Of a stretch of 7,829 bases of DNA, positions 1 through 7,829 are shown piece by piece. How positions within the stretch are numbered: position 1 is the stretch's first letter; every line of letters starts with the position of its first letter. The stretch lies in contig JAKDLE010000111.1 of assembly GCA_030453005.1 (NCBI GenBank), positions 1-7,829 of the forward strand. The letters are read 5' to 3'. A program made the position numbers and the translations under genes. This stretch comes from Pseudonocardia sp. GTDB lineage: Bacteria > Actinomycetota > Actinomycetes > Mycobacteriales > Pseudonocardiaceae. The notes beneath the pieces are model-generated. The model was not told the origin of the DNA. It did no database searches and saw only the letters and a program-made list of their open reading frames with translations.

Positions 1-100
1 GAGCCGGACGTCGCGCCACGACCACCCCCAGACCCACCCCCATCAGCAGGGCCGGAACGACCCAGCGGCGACGGGGACGGGGACGGGGACCGTCGGACAT
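1..100 (-). CDS. N-terminal fragment of a small putative membrane protein (runs off window)
   Basis: An open frame starts at ATG (98-100, minus strand) and continues past the left edge, giving 33 residues. A purine-rich GGAGAG lies four bases upstream of the ATG and is a good ribosome site. The visible protein starts MSDGPRPRPRRRW, a basic Pro-Arg stretch, followed by a hydrophobic run VVPALLMGVGLGVVVA and then ARRPA. This looks like one membrane-spanning segment or an uncleaved signal anchor with its positive side in the cytoplasm. The Pro-Arg stretch is encoded by a GGGGAC hexamer tandem repeat. It follows the photolyase gene by 75 bases on the same strand. I do not recognise the family, and the rest of the protein is not visible. 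The ribosome site and the sensible hydrophobic segment favour a real gene. Confidence 0.55.
   Translation of the reverse strand, partial: MSDGPRPRPRRRWVVPALLMGVGLGVVVARRPA
67..90. repeat. Hexamer tandem repeat inside the fragment gene
   Basis: Three perfect copies of GGGGAC (73-78, 79-84, 85-90) are preceded by one variant copy GGCGAC (67-72). On the minus strand they encode alternating Pro-Arg residues. A change in copy number would add or remove two residues without shifting the frame. Confidence 0.7.
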
Positions 101-127
101 GGCGCTCTCCGTTCGTGAAGCCTTGTA

Positions 128-168
128 ACGTAGCGTCAATCTACCGCTACCTGCAGCTACGTCGGTAG
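128..168. repeat. Two interleaved inverted repeats between the photolyase gene and the fragment gene
   Basis: ACGTAGC (128-134) pairs with GCTACGT (156-162), and CTACCG (141-146) pairs with CGGTAG (163-168). The two pairings overlap, so only one could form at a time. They sit after the photolyase stop and before the start of the next gene. No T tract follows on the minus strand, so this is not a classic terminator. It could be an operator or a weak mRNA structure, or chance in GC-rich DNA. Confidence 0.3.
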
Positions 169-175
169 GCACCCT

Positions 176-1552
176 TCAGCCCCGGGCCGCCTTGACCTGC
201 TCGAAGCGGGCCAACGCCGCCAACCGCTCGGCCTTGTGGTCGACCATCGGCTCCGGGTAGCCGTCAGGGACCCCGCCGGGCAGCGTCCACGGCTGGTGCA
301 CCTGCTTGCCGGGGACGTCCCGCAGCTCGGGCACGAAGCGCCGCACGTAGTCGCCGTCGGGATCGAACCGCTCCCCCTGGGCGATCGGGTTGAACACCCG
401 GAAGTACGGCGAGGCGTCGGTGCCGCTGCCCGCCGTCCACTGCCAGCCGTGCTGATTGGAGGCGAGGTCGCCGTCGACGAGCAGCTCCATGAAATGCCGG
501 GCCCCCCACCACCACGGCAGGTGCAGGTCCTTCACGAGGAAGCTCGCCACGATCATGCGCACCCGGTTGTGCATCCACGCCTGCTCGCGCAGCTGCCGCA
601 TCCCGGCGTCGACGACCGGGAACCCGGTGCGGCCCTCGCGCCAGGCGTCGAACGTCCGGCGGGCGGCCGCCCCCGACGCGGTCGGCAGTGCGTCGAAGGA
701 GCGGTCGTAGTTGCCCCGCGCGGAGTCCGGGCGCCGGTGCAGGACGTCGGCGTAGAAGTCGCGCCAGGCGATCTCGGTGCGGTACGACTCGACCGAGGGG
801 GAATCTCGCGTTCCGAGGTCCGCCAGTATCGAGCGAGGATGGACGAGGCCGTACTTGAGGTACACCGACATCCGGGAGGTCCCGGCCCGGTCGGGGCGGT
901 CGCGGTCGGTGCCGTAGGTGGCTACGGCGTCGTCGAGGAACGCCGCCCACCGCCGCAGCGCGGCGTCCTCGCTCGCCTCGGGCAGGGTGGCGTCGACGGC
1001 GTCGTCGGCGGGGACCGCGACGCGGTCCTCCTCAGGCGGCCGGAGCCACGCCACGGTGGAGGCGTCGGTGGCCGCGGGTGCGCGCCACCCGTGCTCGGCC
1101 CACGCCCGGCGGAACGGGGTGAACACCCGGTAGGGGTCGCCGTCGTCCTTGCGTACCCGCCCCGGGGCCACGGCGTAGGGCGAGCCGGTGCGCACCAGCT
1201 CGCGTCCGTCGTCGGCGAGGGCCTCGTCCACCGCCTCGTCGCGACGGGTGCCGTAGGGGCCGTAGTCGGCGGCGACGTGCACCGTCCCGGCGTCGACGGA
1301 CGCGGCGACGCGGGGCACGACCTCGACCGGGTCGCCGCGCACGACGAGCAGCCTGCCGCCGAGCGCCTCGTCCAGCGAGCGCAGCGCCCGGAACAGAAAC
1401 GTGCGCCGGGCCGCGCCGGATGGACCGAGCAGCGCGGGATCGAGCACGAACAGCGCCAGCGACCGCGGCGCGGCGTCCGCGGCGGCGAGGAACGTGGGCT
1501 GGTCGTGCACCCGCAGGTCACGCCGGAACCAGACGACGGCGACGGAGCTCAT
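176..1552 (-). CDS. phrB: Deoxyribodipyrimidine photolyase (class I CPD photolyase)
   Basis: This flavoprotein repairs UV-induced cyclobutane pyrimidine dimers in DNA, using blue light and reduced FAD. The 458-residue protein is full length for class I. Residues 1-130 form the antenna-binding domain, starting VVWFRRDLRVHD. The helical FAD domain follows, with TSRMS at 225-229, WRDFYADVL at 263-271 (W263 matches the dimer-contacting Trp of E. coli PhrB), GRTGFPVVDAGMRQL from 307, WMHNRVRMIVASFLVKDL from 326 and DGDLASNQHGWQW from 360. N366 matches the Asn near flavin N5. W370 and W347 match the proximal and middle Trp of the electron-transfer triad. The distal Trp (E. coli W306) has no counterpart, as residues 286-300 contain no aromatic residue. 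The antenna may be the F420-type deazaflavin common in actinomycetes, but this is inference. The ATG start has no ribosome site. The gene follows gltA by 59 bases. Confidence 0.95.
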   Translation of the reverse strand: MSSVAVVWFRRDLRVHDQPTFLAAADAAPRSLALFVLDPALLGPSGAARRTFLFRALRSLDEALGGRLLVVRGDPVEVVPRVAASVDAGTVHVAADYGPYGTRRDEAVDEALADDGRELVRTGSPYAVAPGRVRKDDGDPYRVFTPFRRAWAEHGWRAPAATDASTVAWLRPPEEDRVAVPADDAVDATLPEASEDAALRRWAAFLDDAVATYGTDRDRPDRAGTSRMSVYLKYGLVHPRSILADLGTRDSPSVESYRTEIAWRDFYADVLHRRPDSARGNYDRSFDALPTASGAAARRTFDAWREGRTGFPVVDAGMRQLREQAWMHNRVRMIVASFLVKDLHLPWWWGARHFMELLVDGDLASNQHGWQWTAGSGTDASPYFRVFNPIAQGERFDPDGDYVRRFVPELRDVPGKQVHQPWTLPGGVPDGYPEPMVDHKAERLAALARFEQVKAARG

Positions 1553-1560
1553 GAGCGGCG

Positions 1561-1566
1561 ACGCTA
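1561..1566 (-). promoter_or_regulatory. Candidate -10 element of phrB
   Basis: TAGCGT on the minus strand fits the actinobacterial TAnnnT -10 pattern and ends eight bases before the phrB ATG. No Shine-Dalgarno sequence precedes the ATG, so the transcript could be leaderless or nearly so. No convincing -35 is visible. Confidence 0.35.
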
Positions 1567-1611
1567 GCCCCCGCCGAGCGTGCCCGCGCGCCGATGCCCG
1601 AGTTGCGAATC

Positions 1612-2913
<1,302 letters not shown>

Positions 2914-2922
2914 GTGGAGGTT

Positions 2923-2927
2923 CCCTC
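2923..2927 (-). promoter_or_regulatory. Ribosome binding site of gltA
   Basis: GAGGG on the minus strand lies nine bases before the ATG at 2911-2913. It supports that start over the in-frame GTG at 2931, which this site would sit inside. Confidence 0.5.
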
Positions 2928-2998
2928 GCACTCGGGTCGGATTCGCTGTCGTTGCTGCCCAAACTAGTGCTCCGCACCCCGTGAGCGCCGGGCAGGAC

Positions 2999-3015
2999 GA
3001 CCGGTGCCGCCGGTC
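2999..3015. repeat. Short hairpin overlapping the stop codon of the MFS gene
   Basis: GACCGG (2999-3004) pairs with CCGGTC (3010-3015) across a five-base loop. It overlaps the MFS stop codon on the minus strand. With no T tract after it, it may be a weak terminator, an mRNA-end structure or chance. The rest of the gap up to gltA shows no clear promoter. Confidence 0.3.
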
Positions 3016-4387
3016 ATGCCCGTTCGACGGACCCCGACGGGGCGCGGTACGTCCAGAACACCGGGAACCGTCGCACCACGAGTACCGCGCCGACGATCAC
3101 CGCGACCCCGCCCGCCACGACGGCCGTCCCGGGTCCGACGGCCGCCGCGGCCGATCCGTGCCAGAGGTCCGCGAGCCGCGGGCCACCCGCCACGACCACG
3201 ATGAACACGCCCTGCATGCGTCCGCGCATCTCGTCGGTGGCCACGGTCTGCAGCATCGCCGTGCGGTAGACCGAGCTGACCATGTCGGCGGCGCCGCCGA
3301 CGGCGAGGAACAGCACCGCCAGCCACAGCGAGCCCGTCAGCCCGAACAGGGCGACCGACAGCCCCCACACGCAGATCGCGACGGTGACCGCCACGCCCTG
3401 GCGCCGCACGCGGTGCAGCCAGCCGGAGAACAGCCCGGCCACCACCATGCCGATGGGGATGGCCGCGAACAGCAGCCCCAGCGCGGGCCCCCCGACCGGC
3501 GGGTCGCCGAACACCGTCTGCGAGAGCTCCGGGAACACGATCCGCGGCATCCCGAACGCCATCGCGACGATGTCGATCAGGAACGACACCAACAGCACCG
3601 GGTAGGCCGCGGCGTAGCGGAATCCGCCGACGATGTCGCGCAGCCCGGCGGTGCGCCGTGGAGCCCCGACCCGCTGTTCCTCGGGCGGCAGGGACGGCAG
3701 CCGCCAGGTGGCCCAGAGCGTGGCGAGCAGCGCGACCGCGTCGAGGAGGTAGAGGGTCGGGAGCCCGATCACGGGAATGAGCACACCCGCCAACAGCGGC
3801 CCGACGATCGCCCCGATCTGGAACACCGTCATGTTCAGCGCGTTGGCCGCGGGGAGCTGCTCGGCGGGCAGCAGGCGCGGGATGACGGCGTTACGGGTGG
3901 GCTGGTTGACGGCCAGGAACGCCGTCTGCACCGCGAACAGCGACAGGATCGGCCACACCCCGCCCAGCCCGCTCGCCGACGTCACCCACAGCAGCAGCGC
4001 GGTCGCCGCGATGCCCGTGCCGCTGACCAGCAGCAACGTCCGCCGGTCCACGACGTCGGCGATCGCGCCGCCCCACAGCCCGAACACGACCAACGGCACG
4101 AGACCGAACAGCCCGGTCAGCCCGACCCACGCCGACGACCCCGTGAGCAGGTAGATCTGGGTCGGTACGGCGACGACCGACAGCTGCGCCCCGATGACGG
4201 TGACCACGCCCGCCAGCCACAACCGGCGGTAGGACGGCGTGCGCAGCGGGCGGGTGTCGGCGAGTGCACCGCGCATCGCGCCCGCGGCCCGTCGCAGCCG
4301 GTACGTCGGCTCGCCCGGCCCGCCGGGGACGGCGGCCGTGGGCAGCTCGGATCCGGCCCGATCGGGGCGCGTGGGCTGGTCGGGCAC
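3014..4387 (-). CDS. Major facilitator superfamily exporter, EntS-like (MFS_3 type)
   Basis: This is a proton-driven membrane transporter, probably an exporter; the substrate cannot be read from sequence. The 457 residues start with a soluble, Pro/Arg-rich N-terminus of about 50 residues. About 12 hydrophobic segments follow, at roughly 57-82, 88-110, 117-137, 144-164, 185-208, 209-228, 263-287, 301-322, 331-350, 353-373, 391-410 and 419-437. The loop GGAIADVVDRRTLL (106-119), between the second and third segments, is the MFS motif A. NQPTRNAVIPRLLP (161-174) and the matching C-half YRTAMLQTVATDEMRGRMQG (374-393) are typical of the enterobactin-exporter-like group. A siderophore or drug role is only family-level inference, and no siderophore genes are visible. 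It starts at GTG without a ribosome site, 64 bases after pdxH on the same strand. Membership of the MFS is secure. Confidence 0.88.
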   Translation of the reverse strand: MPDQPTRPDRAGSELPTAAVPGGPGEPTYRLRRAAGAMRGALADTRPLRTPSYRRLWLAGVVTVIGAQLSVVAVPTQIYLLTGSSAWVGLTGLFGLVPLVVFGLWGGAIADVVDRRTLLLVSGTGIAATALLLWVTSASGLGGVWPILSLFAVQTAFLAVNQPTRNAVIPRLLPAEQLPAANALNMTVFQIGAIVGPLLAGVLIPVIGLPTLYLLDAVALLATLWATWRLPSLPPEEQRVGAPRRTAGLRDIVGGFRYAAAYPVLLVSFLIDIVAMAFGMPRIVFPELSQTVFGDPPVGGPALGLLFAAIPIGMVVAGLFSGWLHRVRRQGVAVTVAICVWGLSVALFGLTGSLWLAVLFLAVGGAADMVSSVYRTAMLQTVATDEMRGRMQGVFIVVVAGGPRLADLWHGSAAAAVGPGTAVVAGGVAVIVGAVLVVRRFPVFWTYRAPSGSVERA

Positions 4388-4394
4388 GGTCTCA

Positions 4395-4400
4395 GACTTA
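4395..4400 (-). promoter_or_regulatory. Possible -10-like element before the MFS gene
   Basis: TAAGTC on the minus strand lies seven bases before the GTG start, and no ribosome site is present. The spacing would suit a leaderless transcript, but the hexamer is a poor consensus match and no -35 is clear. Confidence 0.2.
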
Positions 4401-4403
4401 CCA

Positions 4404-4447
4404 CGCGACCGAGTCCCGGGCCGCCGACATGTGATGCGGTGGTCGCG
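4404..4447. repeat. Inverted repeat between pdxH and the MFS gene
   Basis: CGCGACC (4404-4410) and GGTCGCG (4441-4447) are perfect 7-base arms separated by 30 bases. It occupies most of the 64-base gap after the pdxH stop. It could act as a loose terminator-like structure or a protein site. No T tract is present. Confidence 0.3.
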
Positions 4448-4451
4448 GGCC

Positions 4452-5096
4452 TCAGGGAGCCAGGCGCCGGACCGTCCACGTGCGGTCGCCCGTCACCTCG
4501 AACCGGAGGCGGTCGTGCATGCGGTCGGCGCGTCCCTGCCAGAACTCCACCCGTTCGGGCACGATCCGCCAGCCGCCCCAGTGCCCCGGCACGGGCACCG
4601 GTTCGTCGCCGAACCGCTGGGAGATGCTGGCGAGGGCGTCGTCGAGGACGCGCCGGTCGCGCACCCGCACCGACTGCGCCGACGCCCACGCCCCGAGCTG
4701 CGAACCCCGCGGCCGGGTCCTCCAGTAGGCGAGGGTCTCCGCGGGCGTCACCGTCTCGACGGGCCCGCACACGTGCACCTGCCGCTGCTGGGTGTACCAG
4801 GGGAAGGTGGCACTCGCGTACCGCGTGGCGCGCAGGTCGTGGCTCTTCGCCGACGTGTAGTTGGTGTAGAACACGACGCCGCGGGCGTCGAGGCCCTTGC
4901 AGAGCACCGTGCGCGACGCGGGCCGCCCGTCCTCCCCCGCGGTCGCGAGCACCATCGCGTTGGGCTCGCTCACTCCCGCGGCGGCCGTCTCGGCCAGCCA
5001 CGACGCGAGCTGCTCGTGCCACGTGGGGGTGAGGTCGTCGACGTCGAGCCCCCCGCTCCGGTAGTCCACCCGCATCGCCGCCAGCTGCTCCGTCAT
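4452..5096 (-). CDS. pdxH: Pyridoxamine/pyridoxine 5'-phosphate oxidase
   Basis: This FMN-dependent enzyme oxidises pyridoxine or pyridoxamine 5'-phosphate to pyridoxal 5'-phosphate (PLP). The protein has 214 residues, the family's usual length. N-terminal MRVDYRSGGL (8-17) carries R9 and Y12, matching substrate-contacting Arg14 and Tyr17 of E. coli PdxH. SRTVLCKG (61-68) and FYTNYTSAKS (76-85) form the FMN site. The C-terminal VEFWQGRADRMHDRL (183-197) has R192 and H194, matching the active-site Arg197 and His199, and the protein ends RRLAP as in E. coli. The position equivalent to E. coli FMN-phosphate residue Arg88 is Ala83, which I believe is common in actinobacterial members. The ATG at 5094-5096 has GGGAGG four bases upstream. 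A longer frame to 5168 adds a non-conserved extension across the promoter. It is divergent from citA. Confidence 0.93.
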   Translation of the reverse strand: MTEQLAAMRVDYRSGGLDVDDLTPTWHEQLASWLAETAAAGVSEPNAMVLATAGEDGRPASRTVLCKGLDARGVVFYTNYTSAKSHDLRATRYASATFPWYTQQRQVHVCGPVETVTPAETLAYWRTRPRGSQLGAWASAQSVRVRDRRVLDDALASISQRFGDEPVPVPGHWGGWRIVPERVEFWQGRADRMHDRLRFEVTGDRTWTVRRLAP

Positions 5097-5100
5097 CGCG

Positions 5101-5106
5101 CCTCCC
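5101..5106 (-). promoter_or_regulatory. Ribosome binding site of pdxH
   Basis: GGGAGG on the minus strand, four bases before the ATG at 5096, decides the start of pdxH. Confidence 0.65.
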
Positions 5107-5121
5107 GGTCGTGACCCGGAC

Positions 5122-5149
5122 GTTATGTCGCGCACCACCGCCCGGCCAA
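5122..5149 (-). promoter_or_regulatory. Candidate promoter of pdxH
   Basis: On the minus strand TTGGCC (5149-5144) and CATAAC (5127-5122) are separated by 16 bases. Each matches four of six consensus bases. Transcription would begin near 5115, giving a leader of about 20 bases containing the ribosome site. This is one of the few A/T-bearing hexamers in the region. Confidence 0.45.
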
Positions 5150-5179
5150 TCCCGGTGACCGATCCCACCCGCCTGCCCG

Positions 5180-5208
5180 TTGCCTCGCGCGGGCCTCACG
5201 GGCAGGGT
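5180..5208 (+). promoter_or_regulatory. Candidate promoter of citA
   Basis: TTGCCT (5180-5185) and CAGGGT (5203-5208) are spaced by 17 bases. The -35 matches four of six bases, and the -10 keeps the A and final T of the TAnnnT pattern. Transcription would start near 5215, exactly where the dyad at 5215-5242 begins, leaving a leader of about 120 bases. The -10 match is weak. Confidence 0.3.
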
Positions 5209-5214
5209 GACGCC

Positions 5215-5242
5215 AACCTCACCGGTCAGGACCGGCGAGGTT
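5215..5242. promoter_or_regulatory. Dyad repeat (operator or leader stem-loop) in the pdxH-citA region
   Basis: AACCTC (5215-5220) pairs with GAGGTT (5237-5242), and CCGGTC (5222-5227) pairs with GACCGG (5230-5235). A single A/C mismatch (5221/5236) and a two-base centre interrupt the symmetry. Thirteen positions per arm with one mismatch is well above what short GC-rich chance pairings give. It could be an operator for a dimeric regulator or, in RNA, a stem-loop at the very 5' end of the citA transcript. Confidence 0.6.
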
Positions 5243-5280
5243 CGCGCGCGCACGGCCGCACCCGTCCCGGCGCGCACGTG

Positions 5281-5304
5281 CTCCGGTCGACGAATCGGCC
5301 GGGG
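5281..5304 (+). promoter_or_regulatory. Second stem-loop in the citA leader
   Basis: CCGGTCGA (5283-5290) pairs with TCGGCCGG (5295-5302) around a CGAA loop, with one G-U wobble in RNA. The stem can extend to 5281/5304 with a second wobble. It ends 21 bases before the citA ribosome site. Because one pairing is wobble-only, it is a better match as RNA than as a DNA operator on the plus strand. Confidence 0.45.
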
Positions 5305-5325
5305 TGTCCGCAAGTCGGGGACCAC

Positions 5326-5332
5326 GAGGAGG
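5326..5332 (+). promoter_or_regulatory. Ribosome binding site of citA
   Basis: GAGGAGG lies four bases before the GTG at 5337. It decides the start against an in-frame GTG at 5304 that has no such site and falls in the stem-loop. Confidence 0.7.
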
Positions 5333-5336
5333 ACGC

Positions 5337-6500
5337 GTGTCCACTGCGTCGACGGCGCCGACCGCGCCGGCATCCGCAGCACAGGCGGAGGCGGTACCTC
5401 CGCCCCCGCCCGGTTTCAAGTCCGGGCTGGAGGGCCACGTCGCCTTCCGCACCCAGATCGCCGAACCCGACAAGGACGGCGGCGCGCTGCGCTACCGCGG
5501 CGTCGACATCGAGGACCTGGTCGGGAGGGTCACCTTCGGCAACGTCTGGGCCCTGCTCGTCGACGGCCGGTTCGGGCCTGGCCTGCCCCCAGCGGACCCG
5601 TTCCCCATCCCGGTGCACACCGGCGACGTCCGCGTCGACGTACAGGCCGCGCTCGCGATGCTCGCGCCCTACTGGGGCTACCGCGCACTGCTCGACACCG
5701 ACGAGCAGGAGGCCCGCGAGCAGCTCGCCCGCGCCTCGGTGATGGCGCTGTCCTACGTCGCGCAGTCGGCGCGCGGGATCGGGATCCCGGCGGTGCCGCA
5801 GGCCCGCATCGACGAGTGCAACACGATCACCGAACGCTTCATGACGCGCTGGCGCGGTGATCCCGACCCGGCCCACACGAAGGCCATCGACGCCTACTGG
5901 GTCTCGGCCTGCGAGCACGGCATGAACGCCTCCACGTTCACCGCCCGCGTCATCGCGTCCACCGGTGCCGACGTGGCCGCGGCCCTGTCGGGCGCGATCG
6001 GGGCCATGTCCGGCCCGCTGCACGGCGGCGCCCCGGCCCGGGTCCTGCCGATGATCGCCGAGGTGGAGCGGACCGACGACCCGGCGGGCCTGGTCAAGGG
6101 CATCCTCGACCGGCGCGAGAAGCTCATGGGCTTCGGCCACCGCGTCTACCGGGCGGAGGACCCCCGCGCGCGCGTGCTGCGCCGCACCTGCAAGGAGCTC
6201 GACGCCCCGCGGTACGAGGTGGCCGTCGCACTGGAGCAGGCGGCGCTCGCCGAGCTGCGCGAGCGGCGCCCCGACCACCCGATCGAGACCAACGTCGAGT
6301 TCTGGGCCGCGGTGATCCTCGACTTCGCCGAGGTGCCGCCGCACATGATGCCCGCGATGTTCACCAGCGCCCGCACCGCGGGGTGGTCGGCGCACATCCT
6401 GGAGCAGAAGCGCGAGGACAAGCTCGTGCGGCCCTCCGCGCAGTACATCGGCCCGGGCCCGCGCAAGCCGGAGGCCGTTGAGGGCTGGGACGAGATCTGA
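5337..6500 (+). CDS. citA: Second citrate synthase, CitA-like (CitA/citrate synthase 2)
   Basis: This member of the citrate synthase superfamily is predicted to form citrate from acetyl-CoA and oxaloacetate. The 387 residues from GTG 5337 resemble mycobacterial CitA almost end to end (memory comparison), for example EPDKDGGALRYRGVDIEDLV (43-62), DAYWVSACEHGMNASTFTAR (185-204), GPLHGGAPARVLPM (226-239) and GFGHRVYRAEDPRARVL (265-281). H229 and H268 match two catalytic His residues. The third, an Asp in GltA (NVDFY), is Glu here (NVEFW, E321), as I recall it also being in mycobacterial CitA. The first 25 residues are an Ala/Thr/Pro-rich tail ending PPPPPG, not obviously present in mycobacterial CitA. 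It is divergent from pdxH and shares no close sequence similarity with GltA outside catalytic motifs. Catalytic activity on other 2-oxoacids cannot be excluded. Confidence 0.95.
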   Translation: MSTASTAPTAPASAAQAEAVPPPPPGFKSGLEGHVAFRTQIAEPDKDGGALRYRGVDIEDLVGRVTFGNVWALLVDGRFGPGLPPADPFPIPVHTGDVRVDVQAALAMLAPYWGYRALLDTDEQEAREQLARASVMALSYVAQSARGIGIPAVPQARIDECNTITERFMTRWRGDPDPAHTKAIDAYWVSACEHGMNASTFTARVIASTGADVAAALSGAIGAMSGPLHGGAPARVLPMIAEVERTDDPAGLVKGILDRREKLMGFGHRVYRAEDPRARVLRRTCKELDAPRYEVAVALEQAALAELRERRPDHPIETNVEFWAAVILDFAEVPPHMMPAMFTSARTAGWSAHILEQKREDKLVRPSAQYIGPGPRKPEAVEGWDEI

Positions 6501-6509
6501 CCTGAGTCT

Positions 6510-7756
<1,247 letters not shown>

Positions 7757-7758
7757 CC

Positions 7759-7776
7759 CCGGCGAGGTTTTGCCGG
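7759..7776. repeat. Small hairpin after serC
   Basis: CCGGC (7759-7763) pairs with GCCGG (7772-7776) around the loop GAGGTTTT. It begins two bases after the serC stop codon. Its second arm overlaps the start of a longer stem at 7773-7800, so the two cannot form together. Confidence 0.3.
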
Positions 7777-7800
7777 CCCCCCGGCCGGTTTGGGGGCCGG
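7773..7800 (+). terminator. Possible hairpin terminator of serC
   Basis: CCGGCCCCC (7773-7781) pairs perfectly with GGGGGCCGG (7792-7800) around a 10-base loop, 16 bases after the serC stop. No T tract follows. The neighbouring sequence is suspect G-rich low complexity, so part of the stem may be a sequence error. Confidence 0.3.
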
Positions 7801-7829
7801 GGGGGCCCGGGGGGGGGGGGTTGGGGGAG
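7792..7829. other. G-rich low-complexity end, probable contig-end artefact
   Basis: From 7792 the sequence is almost only G, with a 12-G run at 7809-7820 and no complete codon pattern. High-GC genomes rarely contain this, and it coincides with the window end. It most likely reflects poor read quality at a contig end. Confidence 0.6.

Noticed and set aside
236..1567. A 443-residue plus-strand open frame antisense to phrB
   Set aside because: Shadow of the photolyase gene. It has no family motif, and the minus-strand protein is clearly real.
3014..4387. Siderophore-specific export function for the MFS protein
   Set aside because: Similarity to the EntS group is only family-level, and no siderophore synthesis or uptake gene is in the window.
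5097..5168. Longer pdxH start adding 24 residues
   Set aside because: The added part overlaps the candidate promoter, is not conserved, and the ATG at 5096 has a strong ribosome site.

Overview
The window is chromosomal DNA of a very GC-rich actinomycete. The proteins match the mycobacterial GltA2, CitA and SerC families closely, as recalled from memory. High GC, GTG starts and starts with no Shine-Dalgarno site fit the Pseudonocardiaceae or a related family (Pseudonocardia-like); this placement is inference. It looks like a core-metabolism neighbourhood. I see no phage, insertion sequence, CRISPR array, tRNA or rRNA.

Layout. On the minus strand, reading from about 5100 leftward, come pdxH (PNP/PMP oxidase), an MFS exporter of the EntS-like group, gltA (main citrate synthase), a class I photolyase, and the first 33 codons of a small membrane protein that runs off the left edge. 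Gaps are 64, 100 (from the chosen gltA start), 59 and 75 bases. Rightward from 5337 on the plus strand come citA (second citrate synthase) and serC (phosphoserine aminotransferase). The pdxH/citA gap of 240 bases is the divergent control region. It holds a candidate promoter for each side and two stem-loops that would lie in the citA leader RNA. A long 21-base-pair hairpin separates citA from serC. The last 40 bases are G-rich low complexity and look like a contig end.

How the genes relate. Two distinct citrate synthases lie about 2.4 kb apart on opposite strands. GltA has the normal His/His/Asp catalytic set, while CitA has Glu in place of the Asp. PdxH makes pyridoxal phosphate, the cofactor SerC needs. 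The photolyase and the transporter have no evident pathway link to the rest. Three genes (phr, the MFS gene, serC) lack a Shine-Dalgarno site and have a -10-like hexamer 6-8 bases before the start codon, as in leaderless mRNAs. pdxH, citA and gltA have ribosome sites.

The region is largely ordinary. The least explained parts are non-coding: the citA leader with its paired stem-loops, and the citA-serC hairpin, which may be a dispersed repeat.
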